Positions 54,973 to 64,000 of a DNA stretch of 64,000 nucleotides are shown in pieces. The stretch is from Hygrophila difformis (Eukaryota; Streptophyta; Magnoliopsida; Lamiales; Acanthaceae), in contig JAOANR010000001.1 in assembly GCA_030278955.1 (NCBI GenBank), positions 22,485,468-22,549,467 of the forward strand. The letters are read 5' to 3'. The translations under genes and the position numbers were made by a program. The first letter of the stretch is position 1. The number at the start of each line of letters is the position of its first letter. The notes beneath the pieces were generated by a model, which saw only the letters and a program-made list of their open reading frames with translations, was not told the origin of the DNA and did not search any database.

Positions 54973-56732
54973 CTAGATTTTTTCACCCGCTGCGCACGGG
55001 TGTTGAACTTATATGAACATTATAAACTTAGAAGATAATTTTTTTTGAGTTATTACATATGGTTCAAATTTTGCTTAAATAGTGGTGGAAATGTATGCAA
55101 CAAAAATTTGAGGGAAATGAAGGAGACAATAGGAGTATGGAAAGAAATTCAAACCCCAAATAGGTGGATATAATATAAAATATTTTTTTCCATCATTTTA
55201 AAACTAAATATATAGTTTCGCTTTCATATCTAAAATACTAAGAACAATTGGAAAAAGATAACATTTAACAATTCAAAATTCGAATTACTTCACAACTATG
55301 TATGATTACCACAAATCTTTATGTATAATTTACACTAAAATACTTCTTATATCCTTTTAGAGTACAAATTGTTTATCAAATTTGTATAACAATTTACTCC
55401 GACTTTCATATACATTTTTATTTTATATCGAAATAGTTAACAATGAAGGATATTATGTTTAATAATTAAACTATGACGTGTTATTTTTTTCATTTTCTTT
55501 ATTTTTTCTTTAAAAAAATGATGTAGAATTTGTTTAGAATGATATGAATTTTTTTAGGTGATGAATCAATTTGTATTAATCAATATTTTTAGAATCAATG
55601 AACTGACTACACCATAAATAAAGTTTTTCAAATCTCTTTAGAAATAATGAATTGACGTGAAAAAATAATATAGTCCTTACAAACTAAAAATATTTAGGAT
55701 TTATATATTTAGGTATATATAGACAATTAAATATATTAAAATACTAATAACATTATATGTTTGTTAATAATACTTAGTTTTCCTTTATATTATTTTGTTT
55801 ATCAAACTTATATTTATGAGACAAAGTTTTAAAATTAGACTCGATATAAAAAACTCATGACAAAAATTTGATTAAATTTTTTATAATTGATTAAAAATTA
55901 TAAATTTAATTATTTCATATATATTTTAATGAAATATTTATATTAAAAAATATGTTTGAAATATTTATATTAATATATTTATATAATATTTATATAATTG
56001 ATTCAATCTTTATTAAATATTATTATATATACAATCAAATAGTTTATATTATATAATTTTATATTTCTTAATATTTGAAATGATAAGTATATTTACTATA
56101 ATTAAAAAACACATATTTACATTTTCCTTTATATTATTTAGTTTATCAAAATTGTATTTGTGAGATTGAATTTTAAAAATTAAGCCTTGTACAGACATGA
56201 GAATTAAAATTTCATTAAATCTTTATAGTTCACTATATTTTTTTAATTTGATTATTCAATATATATTTTTATTAAAGTATTTTTTATTGAAAATACGATT
56301 ATTATATTCCTTATGTTGATATAGGTTTATACTTGAAGACATAAATTTAACCTAAATTAAATTTATTTAATAATATTTATTAAAATATATGTACCAACAA
56401 ATAATTTATATTATATAGTTTTAATCAATTTAATATATTTTAAGTGGCGTAATTTTTTTTATATCCTTTTAAAATATATATGGAGATTTTCTCAAAATTT
56501 AATTATGTTAATAGTTAGATTTATTTTCTAAATATATATATTGATGACGTGGAAGGTGAGTTGAAATTAGTCAGCGATTAATCAGCGATGATGTGGATTA
56601 ATTGTAGCCATTAATTATAAAATGGTGGTATAATTACTGATGAAACCCTAAAGATTAAAAAGAATCAGTTATATTTAATAAGGACAATACAGTCTGCACA
56701 GGTCAAAAAGTATTCAGGATTTATTATATAGA
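54973..56732 (-). mobile_element. Non-autonomous Helitron H2 (1.76 kb)
   Basis: On the minus strand it begins TCTATATAATAAATCCTGAA (56732) after a host A. It ends with a hairpin CACCCGTGCGCAGCGGGTG, then AAAAAATCTAG and a host T (54973). TC start, hairpin about 7 bases before CTAG, and A/T insertion are the full set of Helitron rules. The interior is very AT-rich with no coding sequence. Confidence 0.85.
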
Positions 56733-56744
56733 TTTTTAAAAATT

Positions 56745-57379
56745 GGAAAAAATGCATATTTGGTACCGTAACTTTGCTCATTTTCCAATTTAGTACCATA
56801 ACTTTGGAATTTTTTAATTTGGTGCCATAACTTTGCTAATAGTCTCCATAATGGTCTCATCGGGTCTTAATCATCCACATTTGTTGACGTGACATGAGAT
56901 TAGTGAAAATAATTTAACCGTGCGATGTGGATGTCATATAGGAATTGACTTAATTTGAAATACACATGTATATATGTTAGAACCTACACATCTGGAACAT
57001 GTATATATCAAAAATTAAGATTCTAAAGTGCACAGATGTTTAGGTCAAACACAGTCATAAACATGCGTTGACTGTGTTTGACCTATACAAGTGTATATTT
57101 TAGAATCTTAATTTTTGACATATATATGTTCCAAGATGTGTAGGGTTCTAACATATATACATGTGTATGTCAAACACAGACAATTCCTATACGACAACCA
57201 CATGACATAACTATACCACTAATCTCATGCCAAGTCAAGAAATGGGGTGATTAAGGCCTGATTGATGAGACCAAATCGGGGATAATTAACAAAATTGTGG
57301 CACTAAATTAAAAATCTTCATAATTATGCCACAAAATTGAAAAATTGATAAAGTTAGGACGCTATTTTGATATTTTTCC
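56745..57379. mobile_element. Foldback element with long hairpin
   Basis: The two halves are inverted copies centred near 57064. The inner arms (about 56966-57059 and 57069-57170) pair almost fully, with AGGTCAAACACAGTCA facing TGACTGTGTTTGACCT. The outer arms (GGTACCGTAACTTTG... and ...AAAGTTAGGACGC) are more diverged. No clear TSD. Candidate MITE or Mutator-type foldback. Confidence 0.75.
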
Positions 57380-57712
57380 GTACATATTTTAATAAAATAA
57401 TTAATGCGGAGACTGTTTTCGTCTCTAACGTTTGGTCCATTGCATCATCATAAATGATGTCTGATTCCCGCTGTCTTTGTATCTGGCCGCAAATCTTACC
57501 TACCATTTTTCCCAACTCTTTCGGACCGTCTATCCTACTTATCAAAATCGTATCATCGATGGGTACATTAAATTTAAGGAGGACAAAAAAATAAATAAAT
57601 AAATAAAATTGTGAATTCGAAGCCTTAAGGCTAATTGTTCAGGTTGCTTGAATATACATTTTGAAAAGTACTGCATTTTCAAAACACATAATTAGATTAT
57701 TGTTCTCACAAA

Positions 57713-57894
57713 GGGTCTGTTCTGCATGCAGAGCTACAGCTGTGAGATGGAGTTGTAGGGAGTAGTTTATTTTTAACGATACAAGAAGTGTAGTAGCTTC
57801 TAAAAAGAAGCTTTCAAAAGCTAATGTACAGAACAGAGCTAAAAGTTACCAAGATCTGGCAAAAGCTCCCAAAAGCTGCGGGAAGAACAAACCC
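57713..57894. mobile_element. Small MITE (182 bp)
   Basis: Ends GGGTCTGTTCTGC and, inverted, GGGTTTGTTCTTCC, flanked by AAA on both sides; interior rich in AAAGCT/AGCTTC. Confidence 0.6.
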
Positions 57895-58040
57895 AAAATG
57901 TGTTAAAAAAATATGGGTTGTTTATTAACCTCTTAAATAATAACTTCACTATAAATAATGAATACATTTTTATAACCAATAAACTCTAATAAATCCTTCA
58001 TCCTCAATTTTTTACTTTTCAAACTCCAATCTATAAATTA

Positions 58041-58268
58041 CTCCATCTGTCCCATTTAACCTGTCTTGATTGATTTCTGCACACAATCCAATTCACTTTT
58101 TAAATCATTAATATATCAAAATATGTACACCAAAAATTATGTAAAATATTGTATTATAAAACTATATGATTATACGATTCTAGCAAGACCCAATTCGACT
58201 ATTTTTTTAAAAAAAATTATACTTGTAATAAAATTGACTATAACAACTTATACTTGGGACGGTGGGAG
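58041..58268. mobile_element. Stowaway-like MITE 5
   Basis: CTCCATCTGTCCC and GGGACGGTGGGAG ends with TA flanks (58039-58040, 58269-58270). Confidence 0.85.
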
Positions 58269-58389
58269 TATAATATTAAACTATAAAATTAAATATTACT
58301 ATTTTCAAAATCGTTTCAGGCTGTTTCACCCAAAAAAATATCATTTCATTTAGTAAAGTACTGTTTTTCTTTACTCTAATACTCTTAAT

Positions 58390-59167
58390 CAAGGTTAAAC
58401 AATGAACAGTGGCAAAACAATGAACAATGAACAATCAAGGTTATTAAAATCTAGATTTAAATCTTAGGATCTTACGATTCTACGATCCCACAAAGCTAAA
58501 ACGATCAAGATCTGTATGAGATTTAAATTAGGGTGGGATCTGGATAAGATCTATAGGATCTATACAAGATCTTAAGATCTTTTAACGATCCGATCCCACT
58601 CCCTCTTATTTTTCATCTCATTTTTTCATTTTTCAGTCCTCCATTATTTTCCAAAATCCAAATTTAGGGATTTTTGTTTGCATCTCCATCTTACTCGCAT
58701 CCCCTTCATCTTCCTCTTATAATTCATCTTCTTGTTGTTGACGTCACCGTCGATCCCCCTTCTCTTCCTATCGTCGTCCTCGCATCCCCTTCCTCTTTCT
58801 ACCGCCGCCCTTGCCGTAGCATCCCCTTCCAGCACCCCCTGCTGATGGAGATCTTAGTCCTAAACCTCCAACCCAGATGGATGATGATTAATCCAATGAG
58901 ATAGTGGTTGAGAGTGACGAAAATAGGGAAAATTCTAATGACAAATCAAACCTAGCTCAAGCATCATGTCTTAAATGCTCAATTATTATCTTTTTTTGCC
59001 AGACAAATTATTAGTTATTGATATTGGTTATTATAATTTGCTAATATGCAATATTAATATTTTTTGTCCTAATTTCGTAGGATCTTAGGATCTGAATACG
59101 ATCCTACGATCCCGATCTTGCAAATGGAAAAACGATCCTACATAAGATCTAGATTTTGATAACCTTG
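58390..59167. mobile_element. hAT-like non-autonomous element (778 bp)
   Basis: Perfect 8-bp TSD CTCTTAAT (58382-58389, 59168-59175) and short TIR CAAGGTT/AACCTTG. A second CAAGGTT at 58434 begins a longer inverted repeat: TTATTAAAATCTAGAT at left, ATCTAGATTTTGATAA at right. Subterminal regions are packed with GGATC/AAGATCTT motifs, typical of hAT transposase sites. The ORF at 58674-58904 is not convincing. Confidence 0.85.
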
Positions 59168-59623
59168 CTCTTAATAGTATTTTTTTCAAAACATATCCTG
59201 AATTATATGTTAAATGAAAATCTGGGTATGAGTTTGAGTTTCAGCATACGTCTTTTTTGTTTGGTGTTAATCTTTTTTTTTTAAAAAAAAAGTAAATTAA
59301 CTCATATTTAAATATGTAATTATATATAATTAATGCGTTGATTATTAGTCATGTGTCAGCACATGGCTATCGCTGCTATGAATGTTGAATGACATGCCAG
59401 TTATTAATAGATGGATGTGTAATAATCAGTGTACTACAAATGGATGACTTGTGATACACTGAATTGAAAAATTTCGACCAAATTAAAATAGACAAGAATG
59501 GAATTCAAGGGGAAGAAATTCCAGAATTAGGTTATGGTTTCCATGAACGAAAGACCATTTCCGGATGCCATGAGCCTTAGCTTAATTTTTTGTAAGTTAT
59601 TCATAAACATAAAAATCAATTGT

Positions 59624-59775
59624 TAAGGTCAAGTGTCCGACTCCCAAACTATAGGTTAATGGTTCAACCTCCACCCAGTCCCCTATCCCGTTCCTTTATT
59701 TTCTTTGTAATTTATGTGGTATGGGCTCCCCTACATTTGTCTAATCTGTACAGGCTGTTCATCATAATAATAATA
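59624..59775 (+). mobile_element. SINE copy 2 (diverged)
   Basis: Shares CCTCCACCCAGTCCCCTATC, TTCTTTGTAATTTATGTGG and TGGGCTCC with SINE 1, in the same order. GGTTCAACCTCC is in the box B position. Ends in an AAT repeat. No TSD found. Confidence 0.6.
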
Positions 59776-61022
59776 ATAATCTATATATATATATATATAT
59801 TAAAGCATTAGTGAACAACCTATCCTACATTTAATGTGGTGTCTCCATTTCAAATTTCTAATTTTTATAAATTTTTGCATTTTTTAAATATATTAATTTT
59901 AGGTTTTTGCATTTATTTATTTATTTATTCATTATAAATTTTCAGTTTTTGAAATATATGGAATTCCCATAATGTTCACTTTCAAATATATTTGAAAGAT
60001 TTGAAATTTGAAATTTTGCATTTTTTATTTTATCTATATTATTTTATATTTTTTAATTTACTAATTTTATATTTTCGCATTTATTTATTTATGATCATTA
60101 GAGATTTTAAGTTTTTGAAATATATGGAATCCTCACAATATCACTTTTAAAAAGATTTGAAGTATTTATTTATTCATTACTATATTTTAAGTTTTTGAAA
60201 TATATGAAATTTCCAATTTTTATGGAATTCCCACAATGTTCACTCTTTAAAAAATTTGAAAGATTTGAAATTTGAAATTTTGCATTTTTTATTTTATCTA
60301 TATTATTTTGTATTTTTGAATTTACTAATTTTATATTTTCACATTTATTCCCACAATGTTCACTCTTAAAAAAATTTGAAAGATTTGAAATTTGAAATTT
60401 TGCATTTTTTATTTTATCTATATTATTTTGTATTTTTGAATTTACTAATTTTATATTTTCACATTTATTTACTTAGATCATATTGTAATGCCAGTAATTT
60501 TGTGTTGGTTTGGTCTCAATTTTGGTTATAGTTTTTATGTTGTAAATGATGTAATCAAAATGTACATTGCACATCATATTTATTTATTCAGGTTAAATAT
60601 ATATTAATTTGTATATGGAAATCCCAATTTTTAGTTTTTAAAAAATATTAATTTTCAATTTATATGGAGTTCCCATAATTTTCAGTTTTTAAAGATTTAG
60701 ATTTTCAAATTTATATGATTTCTTAGTATATATATATATATATATGGAATTTATATTATTAAAAGATACATTAATGAATATATGGAAAAGATTTGAATAT
60801 ATAGAGTAATGTATATATATGCCACATTTTTTCAAAAATATGTCGCTTCTCCTAAAAGTAATATACAATTATATATTTTTTAAAAGTAATATACAATTAT
60901 ACAGTTGCTTATCGTTTTTTTTTTTGCCTAGAAGTTGCTAATCGTTTATATCTTAAAATCGTATGTAAATCTAGCCTAAATAATATAAATCTTATTTATG
61001 TTTTATTATATTAAAAATAATG
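59776..61022. other. very AT-rich sequence with TA and TTTA repeats
   Basis: No gene. A TCTATATATATAT start near 59780 could be a Helitron 5' end, but no matching 3' end was found. Confidence 0.4.
59967..60470. repeat. 120-bp AT-rich tandem repeats
   Basis: 60231-60350 and 60351-60470 are almost identical. An older copy starts at 59967. Unit landmarks are CCACAATGTTCACTC, GAAAGATTTGAAATTTG and TTTTGCATTTTTTATTTTA. Confidence 0.9.
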
Positions 61023-61280
61023 CTCCCTCCTTTTTTTTATTTGCTACAGACTCATTTTTCACGCAGTCCAATACACATCTTAAACCACTAATAACTCAAC
61101 TTCGGTATAAGTAAAAATTCTAAAAGTTCCATATTTAAAAACTACACGACGAGACGAATATAACAAGATCTCGCATGGCTATATTTTAACTTCAATAACT
61201 ATGATAGAACTTTAAATCAAAGTATGTATGTGAATAGTAACAAATTAGCCAATGTAGCTATTAAAACAAAATGGAGGAAG
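61023..61280. mobile_element. Stowaway-like MITE 6
   Basis: CTCCCTCCTTTTTT and AAAACAAAATGGAGGAAG ends; interior GACGAATATAACAAGATC as in MITEs 1-3. TA clear on the right only. Confidence 0.75.
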
Positions 61281-61476
61281 TACAAAACAATTATAATTAT
61301 TAATGGAATTGTGAAAATTCATATTATATGGATAATTGGTTTAGAGTAAATTAATTATTTCCGTAAAGCGTATTATAAATAGAAGAATTGGGTGTATAAA
61401 GAATTATTGGGAGTGCGAATAGATCCATCAGTAAATAAATAAAAAAATTATTTTTTTAATATATTTTTAAGAAATA

Positions 61477-61767
61477 CTCCCTCCCTTTTTTTTAATAAGT
61501 GTAACACTAGGAATGACACATGATTTAATGTAAGTTAACAAAATTGATTTAGTTGAAGAATTACAATAATTAAATAAATAAAACAAGATGAATCACATTT
61601 GACTTTATTCATTTTGAGTTTTATTAATGAACATCAACAAATTAATAATTTAACTATAATTAGTAGAAAATATTAACCTTCAAAATATTCTAAATATGGT
61701 AACATAACATTTATTTCCAAACACCCAAAAAAGGAAAGTGTAACACTTAAAAAATAAACGGAGGAAG
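61477..61767. mobile_element. Stowaway-like MITE 7
   Basis: CTCCCTCCCTTTTT and AATAAACGGAGGAAG ends, TA flanks at 61475-61476 and 61768-61769. A different interior from MITEs 1-6. Confidence 0.8.
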
Positions 61768-61789
61768 TAATTCATTAATCTATATTTTA

Positions 61790-63700
61790 ATAGATTTGCA
61801 ATTGACGAAAGAACAAATATAAATCTAGCATTGTCAGAAATTGAAAAGCTAATTGCTGCAAATTCTATAATTTGAAAATTTTCTCTGGAATGCCGGTATT
61901 GAATGAGGTTTTAACATCTGAAACAAATAATGTATTGATAGTAGATGACATATTATAATAAGGAATTAATGAAGCCGATCATGCAAAGCTATTATTTTTA
62001 TTGATTGATTAGCTCAAGAATGTTTATAATAAAATAATGTATGTAGTTGATAGTGATGAGGGTTGATTTTTTTTTCTTTATGACATTTATCGATAATTTT
62101 ATCTAGAAAATATTATGTTTAGCCCTTTGTGGGAGAGATTATATTGTGTTGTCTGTAGCATCCAATGGAATAGCACCCAACTCCTTCAAAGAGGTATGAC
62201 AACACATTCTAGACTTGGTATTTCACTAGATTGTGACGAGAATTCTACCTGCAAAAAACTTATTCATTTAACTTCTCTTCTCATTAAAACAAAGTTCATT
62301 ATTTAGGATGAAAATTCTTGACGGGTAGAATGATTACGTGCCCGTATCAAATAACCAAATTCCCCATCAATTTCAGACGAAAAAAATTCCCACTCGCATT
62401 TTGTTTTATTATGACTATTAGTCAATGTCAATATTTAATGAATATTGGACTCTATCTTAAAAAATCAGTTTTTATTCATGTTAGTGATATGTTGCAAGAT
62501 CTCGTGTCACTGGAAATAGGGGACTCGAAGTAGTAATATGTAATTAAGATGAAATAACTCAAGATACTAAAAGAAATGTTATTTACAATGAAAATTATAT
62601 GACAATAATTTGCACAATGAATACTTCATATAGGTGATGGTAATTGGTAAAGCTGGCATTGATCTCGGAGATGTATAATTAGATAACATTTACAGATGAT
62701 AATTTTATATACTCTCGGGAGATCCTATAGCGGCTATTGTTGAGTACTTATACAAATATAAAATGCACCATTTTAAATCCAGATATTTTTAAAGATAGTG
62801 CTATACTAATCCTTACCAATGAGATTGTTGATACGATCAATGATTACATCATGGAACGTATGTCTGCGAATGAAAATGTATATATATCAGTTCTAACAAT
62901 ATTTGTCAAGAGGATGAAAGCATAAATAATGCCAATGAATTATTTTCACTGGAATTTCTAAACACGAACAATTGTTCTGGATTACCGAATCATGAAATAT
63001 AGTTGAATGAGGGTTGCATGGTCATGCTTTTTAGGAATATGGATCCATCAAATAAATTATGCAATGGAAATAGGTTGATAGATTTCAATATGCAGAACCA
63101 TATAATTGAGGTTAAACTAATTTTCGGAAAACCACGAAAGTAGAAAAATTATTGATTGATAGAATGATTATGAGCCAATATGATTTAAACAAATTCCCCA
63201 TTCGATTTCAGATGAGAAAATTTTAACTTGCAATTTGTTTTGCTATGATTATAAACAAAGCTCAATGTCAATCATTAAAGAATGTTGGACTTTATCTTCT
63301 AAAACCAGTTTTTAGCCATGAACAGTTATGTTGTAATATTTGGTGTCACTAACAAGGTGTGGCTCAAATTATTAATGTGCAATTAAGAATTATTAACTCA
63401 AGATACCACAAGAAATGTTATTTACAATGAAATTTATATATGACAGATAATTTGCAAAATGGATACTTGATGTAGGTGATGGTAAAGCCGGTATTGATTT
63501 TGAAGGTACAATCAGATGTAATATTTTTGAATGATATTCTTATAAACTCTACGGGTAATTATATAACGACAATTTTTTTAGAGTACATATAAAAATATAA
63601 ACTGCACCACTTAAAATTCAAACATTTTTAAGATAGTGTTATACTAGCCCCTACCATGAGATTTTCAGCAATGAAATTTTCAGCAAATCGTGAGGGAATT
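61790..63700 (+). pseudogene. Helitron PIF1-like helicase, broken and shuffled
   Basis: Pieces of a plant Helitron RepHel helicase can be read in several frames. They run ALSEIEKLIAANS (about 61830), the stretch before Walker A (61890-62100, Walker A itself lost), SRLGISLDCDENSTC with LLIKTKFII (62190-62305), and a C-terminal block (NFRRKKFPLAFCFIMTISQCQ, 62350-62530). Next is a middle block (SGDPIAAIVEYL, ILTNEIVDTINDYIM, 62640-62900), then LLRNMDPSNKLCNGNRLIDF (about 63028-63087). A second C-terminal block (FAMIINKAQCQSLKNVGLYL, 63180-63340) and a second middle block (VGDGKAGIDFEG, 63470-63650) follow. The order C-terminal before middle, and the repetition, show duplication or rearrangement. 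No functional product is possible. Confidence 0.75.
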
Positions 63701-64000
63701 TTTCATATTATGCTTAATACTTATATTTAAATTTTGTTTTAGTTTAATTTGAATTTCAAATTAAATAAAAATATTTTTTGAATAATTATTTTTATTATTC
63801 TGTTAGGTTTGTATCGGATAAGTCACAGAAGCTAAAAAAGACGGTATAATATGATTTCTTTGTTAATTTTAAAAATAATTAAATTATATTATCATATACA
63901 TCCTCTTTCGAATATATATAAAATCATTACACATTTTTCATTACTAAAAATATAATTTATTATTACTTTATATAATATAAGTATATATATTATATAAAAT
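63701..64000. other. AT-rich sequence, nothing recognised
   Basis: Poly-A/T tracts and TATATA; no coding signal. Confidence 0.5.

Noticed and set aside
58674..58904. 76-residue ORF inside the hAT-like element
   Set aside because: Pyrimidine-rich low-complexity sequence; no transposase motif.
59620..59811. 63-residue ORF
   Set aside because: Falls within SINE copy 2 and its AT-rich tail.

Overview
This window is nuclear DNA of a flowering plant, most likely a eudicot. The evidence is AT-rich intergenic sequence full of plant LTR retrotransposons (Ty1/copia and Ty3/gypsy), Helitrons, Stowaway-like MITEs and SINEs, plus one clear host gene, a two-exon chalcone synthase (CHS). Its protein is nearest in wording to asterid CHS sequences as I remember them; that placement is an inference.

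Layout. 1-4611: 5' part of a minus-strand gypsy element cut by the window edge, inserted into a poly(A)-tailed transcript-like remnant (4612-4779). 4795-6560: a host segment (S1) carrying a Tourist-like MITE and a 690-bp element filled with phased TTTCAGCGAC repeats. 6785-8498: a small unrecognised gene that I could assemble as four exons with consistent splice phases and a site II/telo-box promoter. 9007-16997: a non-autonomous LTR element (TSD GGTGT) containing a Stowaway MITE and a 5.6-kb Helitron-like insertion whose 5' end is tandemly duplicated. 17351-17513: a SINE with a 13-bp TSD. 18621-23461: a young, nearly intact copia element (TSD TTATT; LTRs differ at 3 of 232 positions). 23615-23907: a TRIM.

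25130-50225: a second copy (S2) of the S1 segment, split by an 18.8-kb nest of elements. The outer copia A (TSD TGACA) holds a SIRE/Maximus-like copia B with an env-like ORF, a gypsy C with a 2.5-kb LTR and a leader ORF, and an unidentified non-coding block D with two arrays of nested GACGCTA/TAGCGTC palindromes. S1 preserves the empty site for A, and S2 preserves the empty sites for both S1 insertions. Copia E (44624-49018, TSD AGATT) sits inside a MITE.

50226-53396: CHS with a promoter containing a G-box, other ACGT motifs and a TATA box, and a MITE farther upstream. 54973-56732: a small Helitron with both ends visible. 56745-57379: a foldback element with a long hairpin. 58390-59167: a hAT-like element with a perfect 8-bp TSD. 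59624-60760: a second SINE and 120-bp AT-rich tandem repeats. 61790-63700: a shuffled, broken Helitron PIF1-like helicase.

Only CHS and possibly the small four-exon gene look like host genes. CHS makes naringenin chalcone, the entry point to flavonoids. Most other coding sequence belongs to decayed mobile elements. The most unusual structures are the palindrome arrays in block D, the 22-23 bp phased array in S1, and the S1/S2 paralogous segments that date the insertions relative to a duplication.
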